Positions 34,580 through 43,761 of a DNA stretch of 64,000 bases are shown here, one piece after another. Below the pieces are notes generated by a model. That model saw nothing but the letters and a program-made list of their open reading frames with translations, searched no databases and was not told the DNA's origin. Every line of letters starts with the position of its first letter. Position 1 is the first letter of the stretch. Source of the stretch: Microbacterium sp. LWH11-1.2. GTDB lineage: Bacteria > Actinomycetota > Actinomycetes > Actinomycetales > Microbacteriaceae. The stretch lies in contig NZ_CP151636.1 in NCBI RefSeq assembly GCF_038397745.1, forward strand, positions 2,976,001 to 3,040,000, read 5' to 3'. The position numbers were made by a program, and so were the translations under genes.

Positions 34580-35177
34580 TCCCAGGGTCGGCGTCCTCGC
34601 GCTGCAGGGCGACGTGCGCGAGCACGCCGCCCTGCTCGCGGAGCTGGGCGCCGACGTCACGCTCGTCCGCCGCCCCGAGGAGCTGGCGGCCGTCGACGGC
34701 CTCGTGATCCCGGGTGGCGAATCCAGCGTGATCGACAAGCTGTCCCGGATCTTCGGGATGCAGGAGCCGATCCGAGCCGCGATCGCCGCGGGGATGCCGA
34801 TGCTCGGCACCTGCGCCGGACTCATCATGCTCGCCGACACGGTCGTCGACGCGATCGACGGGCAGGAGTCGTTCGGCGGCATCGACGCCGTGGTGCGGCG
34901 CAACGCCTTCGGCAGGCAGGTCGAGTCCTTCGAGGCCGAACTCGCCGTCGCGGAGCTCGGACCGGATCCGGTGAAGGCCGCCTTCATCCGCGGTCCCGTC
35001 GTCGAATCCGTCGGACCCGGCGCGGAGATCCTCGCGGCGCTGCCGGACGGACGCGTCGTCGCCGTCGAGCAGGGCGGCCTGCTCGGGCTGAGCTTCCACC
35101 CCGAGATCACGGGGGAGACCCGCTTCCATCGGCGGTTCCTCGACCGGGTACGCGCCGTCACCGCGGCAGCCGCCTAG
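34569..35177 (+). CDS. pdxT: PLP synthase, glutaminase subunit
   Basis: 202 residues from GTG 34569, overlapping pdxS by 11 bases. It has the PdxT/SNO hallmarks: [27 protein letters not shown], the nucleophile cysteine in [18 protein letters not shown], and the histidine-glutamate pair in LSFHPEIT. It removes ammonia from glutamine and passes it to PdxS in the 12+12 complex. The gene ends against the convergent decarboxylase gene (4-base overlap). Confidence 0.96.
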   Translation: MAGSPRVGVLALQGDVREHAALLAELGADVTLVRRPEELAAVDGLVIPGGESSVIDKLSRIFGMQEPIRAAIAAGMPMLGTCAGLIMLADTVVDAIDGQESFGGIDAVVRRNAFGRQVESFEAELAVAELGPDPVKAAFIRGPVVESVGPGAEILAALPDGRVVAVEQGGLLGLSFHPEITGETRFHRRFLDRVRAVTAAAA

Positions 35178-36553
35178 ATCGCGACCAGTCTGCGGATCGC
35201 CGCGACCGTGAGCTCGATGTCGCCGGGGGTCGTCGCCCACGACGACATCGAGCAGCGCAGCGACGCCCTCCCGCGCCACTCCGCGCCCGTGACGGCTGCC
35301 GTCCCGTCGATCAGGATCGCCTCGCCCAGCGCCCGGGTCGCGGCATCCGATCCGGCCCGGAACATGACCTGCGTGTAGTCGACCTCGTTGAGGATCTCGA
35401 TCTCCTCGATCGAGGCGAGACCCGCCGCCATCGCGACCGCGTTCTCATGCAGGCGGTCGATGAGGCCCGCGACCCCGGAGCGTCCGAGACTCCGCAGTGC
35501 CGCCCAGGCCGGCACACCGCGGGCGCGACGCGAGAGCTCGGGCGTGACATCCCAGGGATCGAGGCCGGAGTAGATGAGGTAGTCGCCGCCGGTCCGGAAG
35601 GCCGCGATCGAGTCGGCAGGGTCGCGCACGATCGCCATTCCGCAGTCGTAGGGCACGTTCAGCGTCTTGTGCGCATCGGTCGCCCACGAATCCGCCTGCT
35701 CCATCCCGGTGGTGAGCCGACGCAGGTCTTCGGATGCCGCGGCCCAGAGCCCGAATGCGCCGTCGACGTGCACCCAGGCTCCGTGCTGCTTCGCGAGGGG
35801 GATCAGCGCGCGGAAGTCGTCGAACGCCCCCGTGTGCACCTCACCGGCCTGCAGGCAGACGATCAGCGGTCCCTCGCCGTCACCGAGCGCGCGCTCGAGG
35901 GCATCCGGCCGCATCCTGCCCTGATCGTCGGAGTCCACGACCGTCAGCTCCGCGCGCCCGATGCCGAGGAAGCGCGCGGCGCGGTCGATCGAGCCGTGCC
36001 GATCCGCGCCGACGACGAAACGCAGCGGGGGAGCGTCTCGCACGCCCCTCTCTGCGATGTCCCATCCCGCGCGCGCCATGACCGCGTGACGCGCCGTGGC
36101 GAGGCAGGTGAAGTTCGCCAGCTGACCTCCCGTCACGAAGCCGACACTCGCGGATGAGGGGAGCCCGAACAGTTCCAGCATCCATCCACCGGCCACACGT
36201 TCCATCGCGACGGTCGCGGGTGTGAGCGTGGACGAGCCGGAGTTCTGGTCCCACGCGGAGACGAGCCAGTCCGCGGCCAGGGCGGCCGGATGCGTGGCAC
36301 CGATCACGAAGCCGAAGAAACGGCCGCCGGGGATGGCAACGAGACCGGGCTCCGCGTGCTCCGCCATCTCGTCGATCACCTGTGCCGGGTCGGTGCCGGC
36401 CGCCGGCAACGGTCCGCCGAAGGCAGTCAGCATCTCGTCGAGGGCCGCCCGCGGCCAGACCGGTCGGTCGTCGAGCGTCCCCAGGAACTCCGTCGCACGG
36501 CGGTGTGCGGCGTTGAGCGCACGGGTTCTGTCGTCGAGGCCACTCTGGTCCAT
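35174..36553 (-). CDS. PLP-dependent group II decarboxylase-like protein
   Basis: 459 residues from ATG 36553; upstream in-frame sequence overlaps the esterase gene antisense and is not coding. It is a group II (DDC/GadB-type) PLP enzyme: RFFGFVIGATHPAALAADW, GFVTGGQLANFTCLATARHAV, CLQAGEVHTGAFDD, WVHVDGAFGLWAA, and the PLP lysine in SWATDAHKTLNVPYDCG. It probably decarboxylates or otherwise processes an amino acid; aromatic amino acid is a guess from the family. It lies directly beside the PLP synthesis genes. Confidence 0.85.
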   Translation of the reverse strand: MDQSGLDDRTRALNAAHRRATEFLGTLDDRPVWPRAALDEMLTAFGGPLPAAGTDPAQVIDEMAEHAEPGLVAIPGGRFFGFVIGATHPAALAADWLVSAWDQNSGSSTLTPATVAMERVAGGWMLELFGLPSSASVGFVTGGQLANFTCLATARHAVMARAGWDIAERGVRDAPPLRFVVGADRHGSIDRAARFLGIGRAELTVVDSDDQGRMRPDALERALGDGEGPLIVCLQAGEVHTGAFDDFRALIPLAKQHGAWVHVDGAFGLWAAASEDLRRLTTGMEQADSWATDAHKTLNVPYDCGMAIVRDPADSIAAFRTGGDYLIYSGLDPWDVTPELSRRARGVPAWAALRSLGRSGVAGLIDRLHENAVAMAAGLASIEEIEILNEVDYTQVMFRAGSDAATRALGEAILIDGTAAVTGAEWRGRASLRCSMSSWATTPGDIELTVAAIRRLVAI

Positions 36554-36597
36554 GGGGTCAGGACTACACCCGCGAGCCGTCGCGCACCAGACGATGA

Positions 36598-37284
36598 TCA
36601 GTCGACGCGTCGGTGGGAGAGCAGCCACTCGTAGAACCGGGGATCCTCGTACGTCTCCGTCCAGGAATCGTGGCCGACGCCCGCGTAGCTCGTGAACCGC
36701 ACGTCGGCGCCGAGTGACCGGAGTTCGCCCACGATCTGCTCCGTGGCGGAGATCGGCACGACATCGTCGGCGTCGCCGTGGAACGCCCAGACCGGCATGT
36801 TCCGGATCGGCGCAGCACTCTGCAGCCACAGCCCGCCGCAGATGGGGGCGATGGCGGCGAACCGATCGGGGTAGCGCACCGCCAGGCTCCAGGTTCCGTA
36901 ACCGCCCATGCTGAGTCCGGTGACCGCGATGCGCGCCGTGTCCACGCGGTGCGCCGCGACGACTTCGTCGAGCAGCCCGGCCAGCGTCGAGAGCTCTGCG
37001 ACCCACTGACTCGACTCGGGGCACTGGGGGGTGACGAGGATGAAGGGGAAGTCTCGGCCGGCATCCGCCAGCTTCGCCGGGCCGTGCAGCGCGGCGAGGT
37101 CGAGGTCGGAACCCCGTTCGCCCGAGCCATGCAGGAACAGCACGAGCGGCCAGCGCCTGTCCGAGTCGGCGTCGTAGTCGTCCGGCAGATGGACCAGATA
37201 TCGCAAGGTGTCGGCTGGTGTCGGTTCGTCGTCGCGCACCTCGGATGAGCGGAGGACCGGGGTGATGTGTCGGGATCTGCGCAT
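36598..37284 (-). CDS. Alpha/beta hydrolase, phospholipase/carboxylesterase-like
   Basis: 228 residues from ATG 37284, with AGGA 7 bases upstream (a GTG at 37302 is an alternative). It has PLVLFLHGSGERGSDLDLAA for the oxyanion region, the nucleophile in VTGLSMGGYGTWSLAVRYP, the acid in WAFHGDADDVVP and the histidine in AGVGHDSWTETY. The layout matches small predicted peptidase/esterase proteins. It is likely cytoplasmic, since no signal peptide is visible. It is 44 bases upstream of the decarboxylase, probably one operon. Confidence 0.85.
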   Translation of the reverse strand: MRRSRHITPVLRSSEVRDDEPTPADTLRYLVHLPDDYDADSDRRWPLVLFLHGSGERGSDLDLAALHGPAKLADAGRDFPFILVTPQCPESSQWVAELSTLAGLLDEVVAAHRVDTARIAVTGLSMGGYGTWSLAVRYPDRFAAIAPICGGLWLQSAAPIRNMPVWAFHGDADDVVPISATEQIVGELRSLGADVRFTSYAGVGHDSWTETYEDPRFYEWLLSHRRVD

Positions 37285-37372
37285 ATCTCCATCCTGTGCC
37301 ACTCGCGCGGTTCGTTAGACTTGACGATGCCCTGGGTGCGAACTCCGGGGCGGATACGACGAGCGGAGACTA

Positions 37373-38134
37373 ATGTCCGGGCATTCCAAGTGGGCGACCA
37401 CGAAGCACAAGAAGGCCATCATCGACTCCCGCCGGGCGAAGTCGTGGGCCAAGCTCATCAAGAACATCGAGGTCGCGGCCAAGCTCGGCGGCGCTGACCT
37501 GGCCGGAAACCCGACGCTGTTCGACGCGGTGCAGAAGGCGAAGAAGACCTCTGTCCCCAAGGACAACATCGACCGCGCGGTGAAGCGCGGTGCGGGCATC
37601 GGCGGCGAAGCCGTCGAGTACCTGTCGATCATGTACGAGGGGTACGGCCCCAACGGCGTCGCCCTGATGATCGAGTGTCTGACCGACAACAAGAACCGCG
37701 CGGCCGCTGAGGTGCGCACGGCTCTGAGCCGCAACGGCGGCACCCTCGCCGACCCCGGCAGCGTCGCGTACAACTTCAGTCGCAAGGGCGTCATCGTCGT
37801 CGGCTCCGAGGGCACGACCGAGGACGACGTGATGATGGCGGCGCTCGAGGCGGGTGCGGAGGAGATCGAGCCGCACGCCGAGGGGTTCGAGGTCATCACC
37901 GAGGCACATGATCTGGTCGCGGTCCGCAGCGCGCTGCAGGAGGCCGGGATCGACTACGAGTCCGCCGACGTCGAGTTCGTCCCGAACCTCAAGGTCGAGA
38001 TCGACGCCGACACCGCTCGCAAGATCTTCCGTCTCATCGATGCGCTGGAGGACAGTGAGGACGTGCAGAACGTGTTCACGAACTTCGACCTCTCGTCCGA
38101 GGTGCAGGCGGAGCTGGAGAACGACGACGCCTGA
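37373..38134 (+). CDS. yebC: YebC/PmpR family regulator
   Basis: 253 residues, the normal length. [20 protein letters not shown] is the family signature at the N-terminus; [28 protein letters not shown] and [28 protein letters not shown] follow. The family was described as transcriptional regulators, and recent work links it to ribosomes stalled at proline runs. It is the first gene of the conserved yebC-ruvCAB block. A TAGACT -10-like element lies about 55 bases upstream within GTTAGACTTGAC. Confidence 0.95.
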   Translation: MSGHSKWATTKHKKAIIDSRRAKSWAKLIKNIEVAAKLGGADLAGNPTLFDAVQKAKKTSVPKDNIDRAVKRGAGIGGEAVEYLSIMYEGYGPNGVALMIECLTDNKNRAAAEVRTALSRNGGTLADPGSVAYNFSRKGVIVVGSEGTTEDDVMMAALEAGAEEIEPHAEGFEVITEAHDLVAVRSALQEAGIDYESADVEFVPNLKVEIDADTARKIFRLIDALEDSEDVQNVFTNFDLSSEVQAELENDDA

Positions 38135-38180
38135 GGCGAGCCTGACGCTCCTCGTCCGGCGTCCGGCTTAGCCTGGGGGA

Positions 38181-38741
38181 GTGACCTCCTCCCTGCGCGT
38201 CCTCGGCATCGATCCCGGCCTCACCCGGTGCGGGATCGGGGTCGTCGACGTCGACCGCTCCCGCCGCGGGACGCTTGTGCACGTGGGGGTCATCCGCTCG
38301 TCTCCGGATGCCGAGATCGGCGACCGTCTCGCGATCGTCGCAGCCGGCATCCGCGAGGTGATCGCCGAGCATCGACCGGATGCCGTGGCTGTCGAGCGCG
38401 TGTTCGCGCAGCAGAACACCCACACCGTGATGGGCACGGCGCAGGCGAGCGGCGTCGCGCTGCTGATCGCGGCGGAATCCGGGCTTCCCGCCGCCACGCA
38501 CACGCCGAGCGAGGTCAAGGCGGCGGTCACGGGGTACGGCTCCGCCGACAAGCGCCAGGTGCAGGCCATGATCGCCCGCATCCTCCGCCTGGACGCCCCG
38601 CCGCAGCCGGCGGATGCGGCGGATGCTCTCGCGATCGCGCTGTGCCACGCCTGGCGCCGGGGAGGTGCGGTCGCCACGCAGGGGGCGCTCACACCGGCGC
38701 AGCGCGCCTGGGCTGCCGCAGAGCGTGTCGCTCGAACATAG
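38181..38741 (+). CDS. ruvC: Holliday junction resolvase RuvC
   Basis: 186 residues, GTG 38181. [16 protein letters not shown] carries the first catalytic aspartate, [24 protein letters not shown] the glutamate region, [24 protein letters not shown] the lysine-rich DNA contact and [13 protein letters not shown] the last aspartates. It cuts Holliday junctions in recombination, working with RuvAB, whose genes follow. Confidence 0.96.
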   Translation: MTSSLRVLGIDPGLTRCGIGVVDVDRSRRGTLVHVGVIRSSPDAEIGDRLAIVAAGIREVIAEHRPDAVAVERVFAQQNTHTVMGTAQASGVALLIAAESGLPAATHTPSEVKAAVTGYGSADKRQVQAMIARILRLDAPPQPADAADALAIALCHAWRRGGAVATQGALTPAQRAWAAAERVART

Positions 38742-38768
38742 CTACGAGTGACGCCGTAGGCTGAGGGG

Positions 38769-39389
38769 ATGATCTCCTCTCTGCACGGCGTCGTCCTGCA
38801 CACGACGCCCGACCAGGTCGTCGTCGAGGTCGGCGGCGTCGGCTTCTCCGTGGCCGTCCCGACCGATGTGGCTCACACGGCGACGGTGGGAGAGCGGCTC
38901 CAGCTGCACACCAGCCTCATCGTCCGCGAGGACTCGCTCGCGCTGTACGGGTTCGCCGAGCGCGACGAGCTGGAGATCTTCGGGTTGCTGATCAGCGTCA
39001 CGGGCGTCGGTCCGAAGTCGGCGCTGGGCGTCCTGTCGCATCTGACGGTCGATCAGATCGCCGAGGCCGTGACGTCCGAAGACGATGCACCTTTCCGGCG
39101 CGTGTCCGGCATCGGACCCAAGACGGCCAAGCTCATCGTGCTGCAGCTGGCCGGCAAGGTCCATCCGACGTCGACGCCGAAGCGGACCGCGGCATCGGCC
39201 GGCACCGATGTCGTGTCCCAGGTCGCTGCCGCGCTCGTGGGCCTCGGCTGGTCCGAGCGCGTCGCCACCGAGGCGGCGACGCAGACCGCTGCCGATGCGA
39301 CGGATGCCGAGCGCGGCTCTGTCGCGTCGCTCCTGCGGCGCACGCTCGCCGTGCTGGGACCGGCTCAGGGAGGCCAGGCGCGTGTCTGA
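38769..39389 (+). CDS. ruvA: Holliday junction branch migration protein RuvA
   Basis: 206 residues, ATG 38769. The OB-fold domain I begins [21 protein letters not shown]. The helix-hairpin-helix domain II has [19 protein letters not shown] and [16 protein letters not shown], and a flexible linker leads to the C-terminal RuvB-contacting helices ([18 protein letters not shown]). A tetramer binds the four-way junction. It overlaps ruvB by 8 bases. Confidence 0.96.
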   Translation: MISSLHGVVLHTTPDQVVVEVGGVGFSVAVPTDVAHTATVGERLQLHTSLIVREDSLALYGFAERDELEIFGLLISVTGVGPKSALGVLSHLTVDQIAEAVTSEDDAPFRRVSGIGPKTAKLIVLQLAGKVHPTSTPKRTAASAGTDVVSQVAAALVGLGWSERVATEAATQTAADATDAERGSVASLLRRTLAVLGPAQGGQARV

Positions 39390-40407
39390 CGCCCGCGATG
39401 CCACCGAGCCCGTCGACGACACCGAGCTCGCGATCGAGGGCGCACTGCGCCCCGCGAGCCTCGACGAGTTCGTCGGTCAGCAGAAGGTCCGCGGGCAGCT
39501 TCAGCTGCTCCTGGAGGCGGCCCGCATCCAGAGCCGACCCGCCGATCACATCCTCCTCGCCGGCCCTCCGGGTCTCGGCAAGACCACGCTCGCGATGATC
39601 GTCGCGCACGAGAGCGACCGACCGCTGCGACTGTCCAGCGGGCCCGCGATCCAGCACGCCGGCGATCTCGCCGCGCTCCTGTCGAGCCTCGTCCCCGGCG
39701 AGGTGCTGTTCATCGACGAGATCCACCGGATGGCCCGCTCCGCGGAGGAGATGCTGTACCTCGCGATGGAGGACTATCGCATCGACATCATGGTCGGCAA
39801 GGGCGCCGGCGCGACCAGCATCCCGCTCGAGCTCGCGCCGTTCACGCTGGTCGGTGCGACGACCAGGTCGGGTCTGCTGCCCAATCCGCTCCGCGACCGC
39901 TTCGGGTTCACCGGACACCTCGAGTTCTACGACGAGCGAGAGCTCGAGCAGGTCATCGAACGGTCGGCGATCGTGCTGGGCGTGGAGATCCCCCGGGACT
40001 CGCTCGCCGAGATCGCCCGACGCTCCCGGGGCACACCCCGCATCGCGAACCGCCTGCTCCGGCGGGTGCGCGACTATGCCCTGGTGCACGGCGACGGCTC
40101 GGCGACGATCCACGACGTCCGCGCCGCGCTCGAGCTCTACGACGTCGACGCGATCGGTCTCGACCGGCTGGATCGTGCCGTGCTGGAAGCACTCGTCCGG
40201 AGGTTCCGCGGCGGCCCTGTGGGACTCAGCACGCTCGCCGTCGCGGTCGGAGAAGAGGGCGAGACCGTCGAGAGCGTCGTGGAGCCCTACCTCGTCCGCA
40301 TCGGCTTCCTCGGACGGACACCGCGGGGCAGGGTCGCCATGCCGGAGGCGTATGCGCACCTCGGAGTGGCCCACCCCGACGGGGCGCTTCGCCTTGATGA
40401 CCTATAA
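39382..40407 (+). CDS. ruvB: Holliday junction ATP-dependent helicase RuvB
   Basis: 341 residues from GTG 39382 inside the end of ruvA; longer readings run over ruvA in another frame. It is an AAA+ motor: [14 protein letters not shown], Walker [21 protein letters not shown], Walker [11 protein letters not shown], sensor 1 [20 protein letters not shown], and arginine finger region [18 protein letters not shown]; a winged helix closes the protein. It drives branch migration with RuvA. Confidence 0.97.
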   Translation: MSDARDATEPVDDTELAIEGALRPASLDEFVGQQKVRGQLQLLLEAARIQSRPADHILLAGPPGLGKTTLAMIVAHESDRPLRLSSGPAIQHAGDLAALLSSLVPGEVLFIDEIHRMARSAEEMLYLAMEDYRIDIMVGKGAGATSIPLELAPFTLVGATTRSGLLPNPLRDRFGFTGHLEFYDERELEQVIERSAIVLGVEIPRDSLAEIARRSRGTPRIANRLLRRVRDYALVHGDGSATIHDVRAALELYDVDAIGLDRLDRAVLEALVRRFRGGPVGLSTLAVAVGEEGETVESVVEPYLVRIGFLGRTPRGRVAMPEAYAHLGVAHPDGALRLDDL

Positions 40408-40482
40408 TCGCTGAAGACTTCCCCCCGGATACCTCTGTGCGCCCAAAGGCTGGTGCGTGCACCTGAGAAAGGCGCTTCCCCC

Positions 40483-40881
40483 ATGCCCATGGAATTCATC
40501 CTCTTCGGCCTTCTGGCCGTTCTCCTCGTCTTCATGATCTTCAACACGCGCAAGCGCACGAAGCAGATGAAGGCTGAGCAGGAGGAGAAGGCGACCAAGA
40601 CCGTCCCCGGCGTCAAGGTGCTGCTGCAGGGCGGGATCTACGGGACGATCGTCGCGTACGACCCCGAGGACCTCGATTCCCCGGCGCTCGTCGAGATCGC
40701 TCCCGGCACCATCATCGAGGTGCACAGCCAGGCCATCCTCCGCATCGTGGAGCCCAAGGACGTCGTCGAGGAGCCCGCGGTCGTCGAGGACGACGTGGTG
40801 GCCACCGAGACCGATGCTCCCGCGATCGAGACCACCGAGGAGACGCGTGCGCGTCTCGAGCGGGACGCAGACGACAAGTAA
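40483..40881 (+). CDS. yajC: Preprotein translocase accessory subunit YajC
   Basis: 132 residues from ATG 40483 (ATG 40489 also possible). One N-terminal membrane helix, FILFGLLAVLLVFMIFNTRKRTK, then the YajC core VPGVKVLLQGGIYGTIVAYD and ALVEIAPGTIIEVHSQAI, and an acidic tail rich in valine and glutamate. YajC associates with SecDF in protein export. It precedes secD by 55 bases. Confidence 0.93.
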   Translation: MPMEFILFGLLAVLLVFMIFNTRKRTKQMKAEQEEKATKTVPGVKVLLQGGIYGTIVAYDPEDLDSPALVEIAPGTIIEVHSQAILRIVEPKDVVEEPAVVEDDVVATETDAPAIETTEETRARLERDADDK

Positions 40882-40936
40882 GACCGCCGCCAGCGCTGCC
40901 TCTCGCATCTCCGGCATCTCAGAAAGCTGAACACAC

Positions 40937-42703
40937 GTGGCTTCATCCTCTCCGGTCCGTCACGCCTGGCGGGTCCTCCTCGGCCTGCTCCTCGTGACGG
41001 GCGTGCTCTTCGGCATCAACTCGCTGGGCGTCTACCTCATCAAGGACGGCAACGGGGAGGCGGCGAGCTCGTGGACGCCGGAACTCGCCCTCGACCTGCA
41101 GGGCGGCACGCAGATCGTCCTGAGCGCCGAGACCGAAGACGGCGCTGCCCCCTCGTCTGAGCAGCTCGACCAGGCCGCGGCGATCATCCGTCAGCGTGTC
41201 GACGCATCGGGTGTCGCCGAGGCCGACATCACGACCGAGGGCGGACAGAACATCGTCGTCCAGATCCCCGGTGTCGCCGACGAGCAGACCCGCGAGCGGA
41301 TCCAGTCGAGTGCTCAGCTCGAGTTCCGCCCGGTGCTGGCCACCAACGCGGCCACCACGGACTTCGTCGGCGAGGACGGCAACTCCACGCCGTTCCCGTC
41401 GCCCGATCCGTCGCTCAACGCGACGCCGACCACCGAGCCCACCGACCCCAGCGACCTGGCCTGGGTGACCGAGAAGCTCGCCGCGGAGTTCCAGGCGTAC
41501 GACTGCGCCAACCCGGACAACGACCCGGCGCGCGCGCCGAAGGACGAGCCGCTCATCGCGTGCTCGCCCGACGGAGCCCAGAAGTACCTGCTCGGCCCGG
41601 CCGAGCTCGACGGCACGGCCATCACCGACGCGGCCGCAGGTCGCGACCCCAAGTCGGGAGCCTGGCTCGTCCAGCTCACGATGAGCGGCTCCGGCGGAGA
41701 CGCCTTCGGCGTCGTCAGCACGCGCCTGAACCAGAACCGCATCGACGGACTGTCGCCGCGGGACCAGTTCGCGTTCGTGCTCGACGGCAGCGTCCTCAGC
41801 GCCCCGCGGATGAACGGCGTGATCCTCGACGGTCGCCCGAGCATCTCGGGCAGCTTCACGCAGGAGAGTGCGACGACCCTCGCGGACCAGCTGAAGTTCG
41901 GCGCTCTGCCGCTCAGCTTCACCGTGCAGAGCTCGGACACCATCTCCGCGACCCTCGGAACGCAACAGCTGCAGATCGGCCTGATCGCCGGCCTCATCGG
42001 ACTCGCGCTCGTGGCCATCTACTCGCTCATCGTCTATCGAGCGCTCGGCTCGGTGATCATCGCCTCGATCGCCGTGATGGCCGTGCTGACCTACATCATC
42101 ATCTGCATCCTGGCCTGGCGACTGGGCTTCCGCCTGTCGCTCGCCGGCGTCGCGGGTCTCATCGTGTCGATCGGATTCACCGCCGACTCGTTCATCGTCT
42201 ACTTCGAGCGAATACGAGACGAGCTCCGCGACGGCAAGTCGATCACCTCGGCCGTGGAAGACGGCTGGGGTCGCGCCAAGCGCACGATCTACATCTCGAA
42301 GTCGATCAACATCCTCGCGGCGGTCGTCCTGTACATCCTCGCGGACTCGACCGTGAAGGGCTTCGCGTTCACGCTCGGCCTCACGACCCTGATCGACGTC
42401 TTCATCTTCGTGATCTTCACGCACCCCGTGATGCAGCTCCTCGCGCGAACGAGATTCTTCGGCGGGGGACACAGGCTGTCCGGTCTCGACCCCGAGGCGC
42501 TCGGCGCGGTCTACCGCAGTCGGTCGCAGTTCCGTGAGGTGTCGACCGTCACCACCGGCCGCGGGGCGAAGAACGCCCGCGCGAGAGGTGAGGCCGACCG
42601 TCGTCAGACGATCGCCGAGCGGAAGCGCGCAGAAGCCCTGGCGGGGGAGAGACCTGCCAACGCCGACAGTTCGACCAAGGGAACCGGGGAGGGAGACGCC
42701 TGA
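40937..42703 (+). CDS. secD: Protein translocase subunit SecD
   Basis: 588 residues, GTG 40937. Helix 1 is followed by LALDLQGGTQIVLSAE, a large periplasm-side-type extracellular P1 region (QAAAIIRQRVDASGVAEADI) that carries a proline/threonine-rich insert near residues 150-172, typical of actinobacteria, and then five further helices with SLAGVAGLIVSIGFTADSFIVYFERIRDE. SecD and SecF use the proton gradient to aid export. Confidence 0.95.
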   Translation: MASSSPVRHAWRVLLGLLLVTGVLFGINSLGVYLIKDGNGEAASSWTPELALDLQGGTQIVLSAETEDGAAPSSEQLDQAAAIIRQRVDASGVAEADITTEGGQNIVVQIPGVADEQTRERIQSSAQLEFRPVLATNAATTDFVGEDGNSTPFPSPDPSLNATPTTEPTDPSDLAWVTEKLAAEFQAYDCANPDNDPARAPKDEPLIACSPDGAQKYLLGPAELDGTAITDAAAGRDPKSGAWLVQLTMSGSGGDAFGVVSTRLNQNRIDGLSPRDQFAFVLDGSVLSAPRMNGVILDGRPSISGSFTQESATTLADQLKFGALPLSFTVQSSDTISATLGTQQLQIGLIAGLIGLALVAIYSLIVYRALGSVIIASIAVMAVLTYIIICILAWRLGFRLSLAGVAGLIVSIGFTADSFIVYFERIRDELRDGKSITSAVEDGWGRAKRTIYISKSINILAAVVLYILADSTVKGFAFTLGLTTLIDVFIFVIFTHPVMQLLARTRFFGGGHRLSGLDPEALGAVYRSRSQFREVSTVTTGRGAKNARARGEADRRQTIAERKRAEALAGERPANADSSTKGTGEGDA

Positions 42704-43692
42704 TGCCTTCCATGAATGAGTTCGGCAACAACCTGTACTCGGGAAAGACCTCCTTCCCGTTCGTCGGCAAGCGCCGGCTCTGGTTCATCATCGCGATCGT
42801 GCTCGTCGTCGGCTCGGCGCTCGTGCCGCTGATCCGCCCGATCCAGTTCTCGATCGAGTTCACCGGCGGGTCGCAGTTCACGGTGCAGGCACCGGACAGC
42901 CTCGACCAGGAGGCGGCGACTGCCGCCGTGCAGTCGGTCGTGCCTGGCGCGGCCACCAAGGTCGTGGTCGTGAGCGACCGCGACATCCGGGTGCAGACCG
43001 ATCAGATGAGTGCCGACGAGACGCAGCAGGTCGCTGCGGCCCTCGCTGACGCGTACGAGGTCGATGCCGCCGACGTGACGTCGTCGTTCATCGGTCCGGC
43101 CTGGGGTGAGAACGTCACCAAGCAGTCGCTGTGGGGCCTGGCGATCTTCCTGGCGCTGACCTTCCTCATCCTCGCGATCTACTTCCGCACGTGGAAGATG
43201 TCCGCCGCGGCGATCATCGGTCTCCTGGACGTGCTCGTGATCACGGTCGGCGTCTACGCGCTGGCCGGCTTCGAGATCTCGCCCGCGGCCGTGATCGGCT
43301 TCCTGACGATCCTCGCGTACTCGCTGTACGACACCACGGTCGTGTTCGACAAGATCCGCGAGAACACCACCGAGGACGGGGAGAAGTCCGCCCGGCTGTT
43401 CGGAGAATCCGTCAACCTCGCCGTGAACCAGACGCTCGTGCGATCGATCAACACCTCGGTCGTCGCGGCTCTGCCCGTCGGCGCGGTGCTCTTCATCGGC
43501 GCCTTCTGGCTCGGCGCCGAGTCGCTCACCGACATCTCGCTCTCGATCTTCGTCGGCATCCTCGTCGCGACGTACTCGACGCTGTTCGTCGCCGCTCCGC
43601 TCTACTCGCTGTTCCGCGAGAACGAACCGCAGCTGAAGGAGCGGGACGCCCGCATCCGCGACGCCCGCAGCAAGGCGTCCGTCGACGCCTGA
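42703..43692 (+). CDS. secF: Protein translocase subunit SecF
   Basis: 329 residues, ATG 42703 sharing one base with the secD stop. It has the SecF signature FSIEFTGGSQFTVQAP, then VITVGVYALAGFEISPAAVIGFLTILAYSLYDTTVVFDKIREN and a final helix pair. It forms a complex with SecD and YajC. A weak hairpin (43705-43721) follows, with no T tract. Confidence 0.95.
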   Translation: MPSMNEFGNNLYSGKTSFPFVGKRRLWFIIAIVLVVGSALVPLIRPIQFSIEFTGGSQFTVQAPDSLDQEAATAAVQSVVPGAATKVVVVSDRDIRVQTDQMSADETQQVAAALADAYEVDAADVTSSFIGPAWGENVTKQSLWGLAIFLALTFLILAIYFRTWKMSAAAIIGLLDVLVITVGVYALAGFEISPAAVIGFLTILAYSLYDTTVVFDKIRENTTEDGEKSARLFGESVNLAVNQTLVRSINTSVVAALPVGAVLFIGAFWLGAESLTDISLSIFVGILVATYSTLFVAAPLYSLFRENEPQLKERDARIRDARSKASVDA

Positions 43693-43761
43693 TCGTTCCC
43701 TCTCGCGGGAGCTCGTCCCGCACAGCACGCGTAAGATGAGAAGATTCGGGAAGGTGAGTGG

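Noticed and set aside
43705..43721. Terminator after secF
   Set aside because: A 6-bp stem without a T tract, too weak to call.
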